Shown: piece after piece, positions 1-6,665 of the stretch
How positions within the stretch are numbered: the stretch's first letter is position 1
Layout of the letters: the number at the start of each line of letters is the position of its first letter
Assembly (NCBI GenBank): GCA_913061335.1
Contig: CAJXTP010000151.1
Coordinates: 1-7,261 of the forward strand
Direction of reading: 5' to 3'
Origin: an uncultured Loktanella sp.
Lineage (GTDB): Bacteria > Pseudomonadota > Alphaproteobacteria > Rhodobacterales > Rhodobacteraceae
Length of the DNA: 7,261 nt
The notes under the pieces: model-generated
The model's input: only the letters and a program-made list of their open reading frames with translations
Told to the model about the DNA's origin: nothing
Database searches by the model: none
Translations under genes and position numbers: made by a program

Positions 1-1099
1 CGCGACAACATTCTGTCAGCTCGGATGGCTTGATATATTCGTTGGGTTTATGCGCGCGCGAAATCGCCCCCGGCCCGCAGATGATTGCGGGATATCCAGC
101 CGCATGGAATAACCCCGCTTCGGTACCATAGCTAACGGCGGGTATCGCGACGCGGCCTGTAAGCTGCGCCATTGTTTCGGACAATGCATCCTCGCATGGT
201 GGTGGCAAAGCTGGATACTGACCAAGGGTTTCAACCTTCAAAGACAGGGCAAGACCTTGGTGAACCAAATCCTGTGCAAAGGCGACGATCCGGTCGATCG
301 TATCGGTTGGGTTCTGCCCCGGGACAGCCCGGCATTCGATCCACAATCCGCAAGCATCGGGGATAATATTCACTGCCGTTCCGCCGTCCATCATACCCGC
401 AACGACCGTGGAATGTGGCGGCTCAAACCGTGCATCGCATGGGCCATTTGCGGCCAACGCGTCATTCAGATCCCGCACAAACAATGCCAACTCTGCGGCC
501 GGATAGATTGCATTGACGCCATCACTTGGGTTTGAGGAATGGGCTGATGCTCCGGTAAAACGCAATAGTACTGAATGCTTGCCTTTATGGGACAACACGG
601 GCGTCATGTTAGACGGCTCGCCGATGATGCAACCCAAAGGCGGGGCACAAAGTTCGGGCAGCCGCGCTATCATATGACCTACCCCACGACAGCCGATCTC
701 CTCGTCATATGAAAAAGCCAGCAGCAGGGGTTTTGACAGGGTTTTGTCGCCATGGGCATAGGCAGTTGCCAACATGCAAGCGAGGAACCCCTTCATATCA
801 GACGTACCACGGCCATAAAGCCGCCCATCCCGCGCCGTCAACTTGAACGGATCACTCGACCAGTCTTGGCCTTCGACGGGCACGACATCCATATGCCCTG
901 ACAAAAGGAAACCGGACTGGTCGCTGGGTCCAAGGGTTGCAAATATATTGTTGCGATCCCCTTCTGGGCCACGTAGCACATTCACCTTTGCACCAGCGCG
1001 TTCCAAATGTTGCTGCACACAATTGGACATGGCGGCGTTGGACTGGCCAGGCAGATCGGGGATGGCCACCAAATCGGCCAAGATGGTTTCTACATGCAT
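1..1099 (-). CDS. ArgE-type M20 metallo-deacetylase (acetylornithine deacetylase family), 3' end cut by window edge
   Basis: Translating the minus strand from the ATG at 1099 gives 366 codons with no stop before the left edge, so probably only a short C-terminal tail is missing. The family hydrolyses N-acyl amino acids, typically N2-acetylornithine, with two zinc ions in the cytoplasm. Visible M20 motifs are SGHMDVVP (His69, Asp71), GRGTSDMKG (bridging Asp101), DEEIGCRG (general base Glu133, metal ligand Glu134), GEP (Glu161), ASAHS in the lid domain (His187), GTEAG (326-330) and the last metal ligand His350 in SRAHKPNEY. All expected catalytic ligands are present. The start at 1099 is preferred because AAGGAA (1105-1110) lies five bases upstream. 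An in-frame ATG at 1147 would add 16 residues but has no comparable ribosome site. The gene diverges from a catabolic operon, so a catabolic N-deacylase is as likely as an arginine-biosynthetic one. Family call is sure; substrate is not. Confidence 0.93.
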   Translation of the reverse strand, partial: MHVETILADLVAIPDLPGQSNAAMSNCVQQHLERAGAKVNVLRGPEGDRNNIFATLGPSDQSGFLLSGHMDVVPVEGQDWSSDPFKLTARDGRLYGRGTSDMKGFLACMLATAYAHGDKTLSKPLLLAFSYDEEIGCRGVGHMIARLPELCAPPLGCIIGEPSNMTPVLSHKGKHSVLLRFTGASAHSSNPSDGVNAIYPAAELALFVRDLNDALAANGPCDARFEPPHSTVVAGMMDGGTAVNIIPDACGLWIECRAVPGQNPTDTIDRIVAFAQDLVHQGLALSLKVETLGQYPALPPPCEDALSETMAQLTGRVAIPAVSYGTEAGLFHAAGYPAIICGPGAISRAHKPNEYIKPSELTECCR

Positions 1100-1172
1100 A
1101 CGACTTCCTTCACCCACAATCTTCACATTGGCTTGAACGCAGATCATGCCGAACTTAGCAAATCTTGCGTTA

Positions 1173-1230
1173 TTCCCTGCGGTTTGCGTCGTAATTGATA
1201 CATTCTTCTACGACAGGGAATTCTGCAAAC
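1173..1230. repeat. Imperfect inverted repeat, possible operator or hairpin
   Basis: The inner arms are GTCGTA (1188-1193) and TACGAC (1209-1214), separated by 15 bases. They are flanked by TTCCCT (1173-1178) pairing with AGGGAA (1215-1220), and by GTTTGC (1182-1187) pairing with GCAAAC (1225-1230). The two outer pairings are mutually exclusive as a single stem but together give the region strong two-fold symmetry. Its position in the middle of a divergent promoter region fits a regulator-binding site. No known operator consensus is recognised. Confidence 0.45.
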
Positions 1231-1285
1231 AGCACCAAGAACAACCGATCTCACCGCATGCCGCGCAACTGCCGTCCAATCTGCT

Positions 1286-1291
1286 GCAAAC
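1286..1291 (-). repeat. Third copy of the GCAAAC word
   Basis: The eight-base word CTGCAAAC occurs at 1223-1230 and again at 1284-1291. The core GCAAAC is therefore present at 1225-1230 and 1286-1291, with its reverse complement GTTTGC at 1182-1187. The centres are about 43 and 61 bases apart, roughly four and six helical turns. Three occurrences in 246 bases is more than expected by chance, but the word is short and function is unproven. Confidence 0.3.
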
Positions 1292-1345
1292 TCTCAAATA
1301 ACCTCACTGCATGACCCGCATTCTCTCGTTCAAGCCGGAGCTTTT

Positions 1346-2809
1346 ATGACACTGTCCTTTGATCCTGACCAAATTACGCTGCCTATTGGTCACCATATCG
1401 CAGGTGCCTTTGTGCCCGCAAAAGGTGAGTTGCCAATGCGGCGCCCTTCAGACGATGCCGCCTATGCCGACTGCCCCATTGCAGATGCAGGGATCATCGA
1501 CAGAGCGGTTGAGTCCGCACAAAATGCGTTAGCCAGTTCCGGGTGGGGCAGTTGCCAGCCCCGCGACCGCACCCGTGCGCTGCACAAATGGGCCGATCTG
1601 ATTGAGGCGGATGCGCCAAAACTGGGCAAACTTGAGGCCGTGGCCTCAACCCGACCTATCGCGCAGATCAAGGATGGCGATATTGCCATCACCGCCGAAC
1701 AAATTCGTTTTTTCGCAGAATTGGCAGACAAAGAGGGTGGCCTGCTCGCGCCGACACGTGATGACCAGATGGGTTTTGTCGCAACCGAACCTTATGGCGT
1801 TGTGGGGGCCATAACACCGTGGAATTTTCCGATTTCGATGGCGGGGTGGAAGCTTGCCCCTGCCCTAGCGGCAGGCAACGCCGTTGTGTTGAAACCATCC
1901 GAGATGACACCGTTTTCGGTGATGCGTATGGTTGATTTGGCCGTGCAGGCCGGTATTCCCGCAGGGCTCATCAATATCGTACAGGGCGACGGAATGACGA
2001 CAGGCAATGCTCTTACCGGTCATGCTGACATCGCCAAAGTTTCGTTCACTGGATCAACCGCGGCTGGGGCCGCAATTATGGGGAATATTGCGAAAACCGG
2101 CATTAAATCGATGACATTGGAACTGGGCGGCAAAAGCCCCCAAATCATCTTTGCCGATGCCGATATGGACAAAACCGCCGCCGCCGTCGCATCGAGTGCG
2201 CTCGCGAATGCCGGACAAGCTTGCGTTGCGGGCACCCGTATTATTGTCGCCGCCGAAGTAGCCGAAGAATTGGTGCAGCGTGTGCAAACCTTGCTGTCGC
2301 AAATCAAGGCAGGACCGACATGGGACGCCGCCACGACCTACGCGCCAATCATTTCAAACAAGCAGTTGGACCGGATCGACAGTATCGTTCAGGCCGCAAT
2401 TGTGGAAGGCGCGACAGCCCTTATTGGCGGCGCGCGTTTGGACGCACCCGGTTGTTTTTATGCGCCAACACTTCTGTTGGATGTGGCGCAGGATTCCCCC
2501 GCCGTTGTACAAGAAATCTTTGGCCCAGTTCTTACAATACAAACCTTCAATGATGAGGCAGAGGCGCTCCGGTTGGCAGATCATCCCACCTATGGCCTTG
2601 CTGCCGGTGTCTTTACTCGCGATCTGTCCCGCGCCCTTCGGGTGACCAAGGCGCTGCAGGCTGGAACAGTTTGGGTCAACCGCTATGGCCGCTCACGCGA
2701 CCACATCCTGCCGACCGGGGGCTACAAGTCTTCTGGGATCGGAAAAGATCTGGGCCGAGAAGCCTATCATGCCAATCGCCGCTCCAAGAGCGTGCTAATA
2801 GATTTGTGA
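1346..2809 (+). CDS. NAD(P)-dependent aldehyde dehydrogenase (ALDH superfamily, PuuC/BetB-like)
   Basis: This 487-residue protein should oxidise an aldehyde to its carboxylic acid in the cytoplasm. It has the full ALDH signature set: TPWNFP with oxyanion Asn160, KPSE with nucleotide-binding Lys183 and Glu186, FTGST (234-238), LELGGKSP with general base Glu259, GQACVAG with catalytic Cys293, EIFGPV with Glu390, and a C-terminal PTGGYKSSGIGKDLG (456-470). Length is normal for the family. The ATG at 1346 is preceded by GGAG (1337-1340) at five bases. It is the first gene of a plus-strand operon and is only 7 bases from the next gene. It belongs to a different ALDH branch from the GabD-type enzyme two genes downstream: it lacks the CxC cysteine pair and the KFRN motif before the active cysteine. 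The aldehyde substrate cannot be assigned; amine-derived aldehydes are plausible given the FAD amine oxidase nearby. Confidence 0.94.
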   Translation: MTLSFDPDQITLPIGHHIAGAFVPAKGELPMRRPSDDAAYADCPIADAGIIDRAVESAQNALASSGWGSCQPRDRTRALHKWADLIEADAPKLGKLEAVASTRPIAQIKDGDIAITAEQIRFFAELADKEGGLLAPTRDDQMGFVATEPYGVVGAITPWNFPISMAGWKLAPALAAGNAVVLKPSEMTPFSVMRMVDLAVQAGIPAGLINIVQGDGMTTGNALTGHADIAKVSFTGSTAAGAAIMGNIAKTGIKSMTLELGGKSPQIIFADADMDKTAAAVASSALANAGQACVAGTRIIVAAEVAEELVQRVQTLLSQIKAGPTWDAATTYAPIISNKQLDRIDSIVQAAIVEGATALIGGARLDAPGCFYAPTLLLDVAQDSPAVVQEIFGPVLTIQTFNDEAEALRLADHPTYGLAAGVFTRDLSRALRVTKALQAGTVWVNRYGRSRDHILPTGGYKSSGIGKDLGREAYHANRRSKSVLIDL

Positions 2810-2816
2810 GAAAGCC

Positions 2817-3851
2817 ATGACAGTTCATAAAATCGCACTCATCCCGGGTGATGGGATCGGTGTCTCAGTGACCGAGGCGGCCTTTGCCGTCGCCCAAAAA
2901 GCAGACCCTGACGCCCTGATCGGCACCACCCTGCCGTGGTCATGCGACTACTATCTGCAACATGGTCATATGATGCCCGACGACGGTATCGAAACACTGC
3001 GCGGATATGATGCAATATTTTTGGGCGCGGTGGGTTGGCCGGCAAAGGTGCCTGACGCGGTGTCGCTACACGGATTGCTGCTGCCGATCCGCAAAGCTTT
3101 TGTGCAATATGCCAACATTCGGCCGCACCGGCTGTTGGCAGGTGTAGAGGGGCCCTTGCGTAAGTCAGAATTTGATATCCTGTGCATTCGTGAAAACACC
3201 GAAGGCGAATACTCTGGTGCGGGCGGTCGGGTACATGTTGGCAAGCTCAACGAAGTGGCCGTAGAAACTGCCGTCTTCACCCGTGTCGGTGTGGAACGTA
3301 TCCTGCGTTTTGGCTTTGAGCAGGCGCGCGCCCGTTCGGGTCGGCTGGCCTCGGTGACCAAATCGAATGCGCAACGCCATTCCATGGTCTTCTGGGACGA
3401 GATTACACAAGAACTGGCTACAGAATATCCCGATGTGACGGTCACCCCCTATCACGTTGACGCAATTTGCGCGCGCATGGTCATGGCCCCGGAAACCCTA
3501 GATGTGATCGTAGCGTCTAACCTCTTTGGCGACATCCTGACCGATCTGGGAGCTGCCATTCAAGGTGGCCTTGGGTTTGCAGCCTCCGCCAATATCAACC
3601 CCAACCGATCCGCCCCTTCGATGTTTGAGCCTGTGCATGGTTCGGCCCCGGATATCGCGGACCAAGGTGTCGCAAATCCGATTGCGGCCATCTGGTCGAT
3701 CGCAATGATGTTGGATCATCTTGGCGAAGCCGCAACCGCGATCCGTATTATGACTGCGGTGGAAACCGTCACTGCCTCTGGCATTGGCTGCGTGCATGGT
3801 GCGCAGAAAACTGATGAGATCACGAGCGCCGTATTGGAGGCTCTGAATTGA
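2817..3851 (+). CDS. Isocitrate/isopropylmalate dehydrogenase family protein, tartrate/D-malate dehydrogenase type (TtuC/DmlA-like)
   Basis: The 344-residue protein belongs to the beta-decarboxylating dehydrogenases, which oxidise a 2-hydroxy acid with NAD and usually lose the beta-carboxylate. Visible features are the N-terminal IPGDGIG loop (9-15), GAVGWP (70-75), substrate-binding Arg92, Arg102 and Arg125 (in RENTEGEY), Tyr132, catalytic Lys182 (TKSN), and metal ligands Asp214 (YHVDA), Asp239 and Asp243 (NLFGDILTDLG). The nucleotide-binding EPVHGSAPDIA (271-281) is also present. The segment GAVGWPAKVPDAVSLHG and the RENTEGEYS-GGR pattern resemble tartrate/D-malate dehydrogenases more than LeuB, and there is no leucine-biosynthesis neighbour. 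ATG at 2817 follows GAG at 2808-2810. The gene sits between two aldehyde dehydrogenases in one operon, so its natural substrate may be a pathway intermediate resembling malate or tartrate. Family placement is firm; subfamily is fairly likely; substrate is unknown. Confidence 0.88.
   Translation: MTVHKIALIPGDGIGVSVTEAAFAVAQKADPDALIGTTLPWSCDYYLQHGHMMPDDGIETLRGYDAIFLGAVGWPAKVPDAVSLHGLLLPIRKAFVQYANIRPHRLLAGVEGPLRKSEFDILCIRENTEGEYSGAGGRVHVGKLNEVAVETAVFTRVGVERILRFGFEQARARSGRLASVTKSNAQRHSMVFWDEITQELATEYPDVTVTPYHVDAICARMVMAPETLDVIVASNLFGDILTDLGAAIQGGLGFAASANINPNRSAPSMFEPVHGSAPDIADQGVANPIAAIWSIAMMLDHLGEAATAIRIMTAVETVTASGIGCVHGAQKTDEITSAVLEALN
3836..3840 (+). promoter_or_regulatory. Ribosome binding site GGAGG that fixes a TTG start
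   Basis: GGAGG lies inside the last codons of the upstream gene, seven bases before TTG at 3848. The TTG overlaps that gene's stop codon in the tetranucleotide TTGA (3848-3851). No in-frame ATG follows until well into the conserved part of the ALDH fold, so this site and the TTG start are the best reading. Such overlap usually means translational coupling. Confidence 0.75.
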
Positions 3852-5329
3852 ACAATCAAACTTCACTACTTCCTCTCGCGCTACGTGGTCTCAAAGATCC
3901 CAGTCTATTCCGGCAGGCGGCCCTGATCGACCGCAACTGGACGGATGCTGCGGTGAGTGTCGACGTGATCGACCCGGCCAGCCGATCGGTTTTGGGAACC
4001 GTCCCTGACCTGAGCGCAGAGCAAACCCAAGACGCGATTAACGCCGCCGAACGCGCCTTTGCCCTTTGGCGCAAGCGTCCGGTTTCAGAGCGCGCAGCTT
4101 TGGTGATGCGTTGGCACGATTTGATGATGGAAAATGCAGACGATCTGGCGCTGATCCTCACGGCCGAACAGGGCAAACCATTGGCCGAAGCCCGCGGCGA
4201 GATCGGATATGGCGCATCATTCGTCAAATGGTTCGCTGAAGAAGCAAGTCGCATAGAGGGTCATGTGATCCCGGCCCCTGCTGGTGATCGGCAGATTGTG
4301 GTCATGAAAGACCCAGTTGGCGTCTGCGCCATCGTAACGCCTTGGAATTTTCCCAACGCCATGATCGCCCGCAAAGTTGCACCGGCATTGGCTGCTGGCT
4401 GTAGCGTCGTGATCAAACCTTCTGAACTCACTCCCTTTTCTGCCCTAGCACTTGCCGACTTGGCATTGCGCGCGGGCATTCCGAATGGGGTGATTAATGT
4501 CGTCACAGGTATGCCAACACAGATTGGCGGCGCTTTGACGGCAAGCCCCGTTGTGCGCAAGCTGTCTTTTACCGGATCAACCCGCGTGGGTTCACTTTTG
4601 ATGGCGCAATGCGCGCCAACCGTGAAGCGCCTGAGCCTTGAATTGGGGGGCAACGCGCCCTTCATCGTTTTTGAAGATGCCGATCTGGATGCTGCCGTTG
4701 TAGGGGTCATGGCTTCAAAATTCCGCAATGGCGGCCAGACCTGTGTCTGTGCCAATCGGATTTTCGTACAAGCAGGCATCTATGATGAATTTGCAGCCAA
4801 ACTGTCGGCAGCGGTTACTGCGCTCAAGGTCGGACCTGGGTTGCAAGAGGGCGTCGCGATTGGGCCGATGATAAATGACGCTGCTATCGCCAAAATCAAA
4901 CAACATGTTGACGACGCGCAGTCCAAAGGTGCCAAGATAGTTGCCCAAGCTCCGATACCAACCAGCGGTCAATACGCAGCACCCGTCGTGCTGACTGGCG
5001 TCACACCAGAGATGATCGTCGCTCAAGAAGAGACATTTGGCCCCGTCGCCCCGCTTTTCCGGTTTGAGACTGAGGACGAAGCCATCACACTGGCCAACGC
5101 AACGCCCTTCGGTCTTGCTGCGTATTTCTACACCGAAAGCCACCGCCGCGCGTGGCGTGTGGGCCAGATGTTGGAGGCGGGTTTGGTTGGGCTGAATACG
5201 GGGAATATGGCGATGGCCGCGGCCCCGTTTGGTGGGGTGAAACAATCGGGACTTGGGCGCGAAGGCGCACGGGCCGGAATCGAGGAATATCTTGAAATCA
5301 AGGCCTTCCACATGGCGGGATTAGACTAA
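3848..5329 (+). CDS. gabD: Succinate-semialdehyde dehydrogenase, GabD type
   Basis: This 493-residue ALDH oxidises succinate semialdehyde (or a close homologue such as glutarate semialdehyde) to the dicarboxylate, feeding the TCA cycle. Conserved elements are TPWNFP with oxyanion Asn167, KPSE (Lys190, Glu193), FTGSTRVG (241-248), LELGGNAPF with general base Glu265, KFRNGGQTCVCAN with catalytic Cys299, ETFGPVAP (395-402) and FGGVKQSGLGREG (461-473). Arg176, Arg293 and Ser467 line up with the carboxylate-binding Arg213, Arg334 and Ser498 of human SSADH, which supports a semialdehyde acid as substrate. Cys299 and Cys301 form the CxC pair that acts as a redox switch in human SSADH. Translation starts at TTG (3848), overlapping the previous stop by four bases with a strong GGAGG upstream. 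It is the last gene of the plus-strand operon. Confidence 0.93.
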   Translation: MNNQTSLLPLALRGLKDPSLFRQAALIDRNWTDAAVSVDVIDPASRSVLGTVPDLSAEQTQDAINAAERAFALWRKRPVSERAALVMRWHDLMMENADDLALILTAEQGKPLAEARGEIGYGASFVKWFAEEASRIEGHVIPAPAGDRQIVVMKDPVGVCAIVTPWNFPNAMIARKVAPALAAGCSVVIKPSELTPFSALALADLALRAGIPNGVINVVTGMPTQIGGALTASPVVRKLSFTGSTRVGSLLMAQCAPTVKRLSLELGGNAPFIVFEDADLDAAVVGVMASKFRNGGQTCVCANRIFVQAGIYDEFAAKLSAAVTALKVGPGLQEGVAIGPMINDAAIAKIKQHVDDAQSKGAKIVAQAPIPTSGQYAAPVVLTGVTPEMIVAQEETFGPVAPLFRFETEDEAITLANATPFGLAAYFYTESHRRAWRVGQMLEAGLVGLNTGNMAMAAAPFGGVKQSGLGREGARAGIEEYLEIKAFHMAGLD

Positions 5330-5330
5330 C

Positions 5331-5375
5331 CTTGTCACAGACAAGCACCTCAAAAACTGTAAAGCTTTCTGAGGT
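5331..5375. terminator. Possible bidirectional terminator between convergent operons
   Basis: Two small hairpins fill the 51-base gap between the convergent stop codons. The first is CTTGT (5331-5335) with ACAAG (5341-5345) around a five-base loop. The second is ACCTCA (5347-5352) with TGAGGT (5370-5375), with some extra AAA/TTT pairing inside the loop. Neither is GC-rich or followed by a clear T-run, so intrinsic termination is plausible from position but weakly supported by sequence. Confidence 0.35.
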
Positions 5376-5380
5376 ACTCA

Positions 5381-6655
5381 CTAGCTGATCTTGTCTTTTA
5401 TCCTGAAATAGGCGCCGACGAACGGCAAGAACCACGGCTTGCCAAAATTTCCAGGGACCGCATGCCATGGTAAATTGGCCCATGGATTTACCCGTGCAAC
5501 ACCGGTCATCTGGTCGGCCATGATTTCGCCGAGGTGGGTTGCAATCTGAGCCCCATGGCCGGAATAGCCCATCGCATAGAAAACCCCTTCGGCCTGCCCT
5601 GTCCTAGGATAGCGATCCTTGGTCATGTCAACCAAACCGCCCCAGCAATAGTCGATCTGGACATCTGCCAAATGCGGAAAAATCTCGATCATTGAGGCGC
5701 GTAACACCGTTCCGCTTTTGGCATCTGAACTTTGGTCCGAACTGGCCGAGAACCGTGCACGCCCGCCAAAAATCAACCGACGGTCTGGTGAAAGGCGAAA
5801 ATAGTTCCCCACATTCATCGTGGTCACGCAGGTCCGGTCCCCTGGTAAGGTCGCTGCGACTTCATCCTCCGACAACGGGCGTGTGGCCACGAGAAAGCTG
5901 CCAACTGGCACGATACGACGGCGAAACCAGCCAAACCTATTGGTTGTATATGCACCTGTGGCCAGCAAAACTTTGGTAGCTGTCACCACACCTTGCGGGG
6001 TTGTCAGGCGGTGCCCGTGCATAACCGGAACACAGTCTTTAACGGGCGAGTTTTCATGGATTTGTGCCCCGTGGCGTGCTGCGGCCTCTGCCAATCCGGT
6101 CACAAATCGGCCCATATGCATCATGGCGCTTTTGGACTGCAACATTGCGCCGTGAAAGGCGTCTGACCCAATCTCACCGCGCAAATCTTCGCGGGTCAAA
6201 ATCTCGGTATCTGAATCAACCAACTTGTTGACCAAATTGAAATTACTAACGATTTCATCCATATGTTGAGGTTTAGAGGCGAGTTTAAGCTTACCAGAGC
6301 GGCGAAAATCACAAGCGATCCCCTCTTCTGCGATGACCCGCTCGATTGTCTCGATCCCCTCGTCAAAAGTGCGGTACATCGCAATTGCCGTCTGGTTTCC
6401 GAACCGTGAACAAGCCGCGCCAAAACTATGGGCCAGACCATTATTGAGATGTCCGCCATTACGCCCCGAGGCCCCAAACCCCACGGTCTGCGCCTCAAGC
6501 ACAACAACGCTCGCACCGTCCTTGGCCAGCTTGCGCGCGGCACCAAGGCCGGTAAACCCCGCCCCAATCACCGCGACATCATAATGCCCGGTTGGCGCAT
6601 CAGATGTGCCGTTGAAAGCGGGCGCGCTGTCATGCCAATAGGAACTATATTTCAC
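5381..6655 (-). CDS. FAD-dependent amine oxidoreductase (DAO fold, PuuB/OrdL-like)
   Basis: The 424-residue protein is a glycine-oxidase/D-amino-acid-oxidase-fold flavoenzyme resembling gamma-glutamylputrescine oxidase. Such enzymes oxidise a C-N bond of an amine or N-substituted amino acid to an imine that hydrolyses to an aldehyde. The FAD-binding Rossmann motif VIGAGFTGLGAARKLAKDGA covers 29-48, with ribose-binding Glu54. It is followed by GFGASGRNGGH (59-69), typical of the PuuB group, then LATGAYT (231-237), and a C-terminal GGLVDMTKDRYPRTG (339-353) and GYSGHGAQIATHLG (363-376) that complete the flavin site. I chose GTG at 6655, preceded by GAGG at eight bases and lying 10 bases after the HAD stop. 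The longer reading from ATG 6751 would overlap the HAD gene by 86 bases and add 32 residues with no family resemblance. No signal peptide is seen. Its product aldehyde could feed the aldehyde dehydrogenases encoded convergently. Exact substrate is unknown. Confidence 0.9.
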   Translation of the reverse strand: MKYSSYWHDSAPAFNGTSDAPTGHYDVAVIGAGFTGLGAARKLAKDGASVVVLEAQTVGFGASGRNGGHLNNGLAHSFGAACSRFGNQTAIAMYRTFDEGIETIERVIAEEGIACDFRRSGKLKLASKPQHMDEIVSNFNLVNKLVDSDTEILTREDLRGEIGSDAFHGAMLQSKSAMMHMGRFVTGLAEAAARHGAQIHENSPVKDCVPVMHGHRLTTPQGVVTATKVLLATGAYTTNRFGWFRRRIVPVGSFLVATRPLSEDEVAATLPGDRTCVTTMNVGNYFRLSPDRRLIFGGRARFSASSDQSSDAKSGTVLRASMIEIFPHLADVQIDYCWGGLVDMTKDRYPRTGQAEGVFYAMGYSGHGAQIATHLGEIMADQMTGVARVNPWANLPWHAVPGNFGKPWFLPFVGAYFRIKDKIS

Positions 6656-6665
6656 GGTGCTCGCC

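Larger units (their letters stand above)
1100..1345. promoter_or_regulatory. Divergent intergenic control region between the M20 deacetylase and the aldehyde dehydrogenase operon
   Basis: No gene-length reading frame is credible in these 246 bases. Since both flanking genes are transcribed outward, promoters for both should lie here. I could not identify a convincing -35/-10 pair in either direction: TTGATA at 1195-1200 is a plausible -35 box for the plus strand but has only a poor -10 partner. The stretch holds an imperfect dyad at 1173-1230 and a third copy of its GCAAAC word at 1286-1291, listed separately. The placement as a shared control region is inference from gene orientation. Confidence 0.6.

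Noticed and set aside
51..60. Alternating GC run (gcgcgcgcg), possible Z-DNA or repeat
   Set aside because: It is short and explained by codons for Ser-Arg-Ala-His in the deacetylase active-site motif.
16..234. Minus-strand 72-codon frame near the left edge
   Set aside because: It lies in a different frame within the M20 deacetylase gene, whose own frame carries the conserved GTEAG and His350 motifs over the same bases.
1100..1147. Alternative upstream ATG of the M20 deacetylase at 1147
   Set aside because: It is in frame but lacks a ribosome binding site, and the added 16 residues precede the usual family N-terminus, whereas ATG 1099 has AAGGAA at ideal spacing.
2966..3445. Minus-strand 159-codon open frame
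   Set aside because: It is antisense to the beta-decarboxylating dehydrogenase, shows a serine/arginine-rich composition typical of shadow frames, and has no domain or plausible ribosome site that I could see.
2817..3851. Assignment as LeuB (3-isopropylmalate dehydrogenase)
   Set aside because: The GAVGWP and VPDAVSLHG segment resembles tartrate/D-malate dehydrogenases, and no leucine-biosynthesis gene is nearby.
4715..5311. Minus-strand 198-codon open frame
   Set aside because: It is antisense to conserved ALDH motifs of the GabD-type gene, has no recognisable domain, and is a typical by-product of codon bias in a GC-moderate genome.
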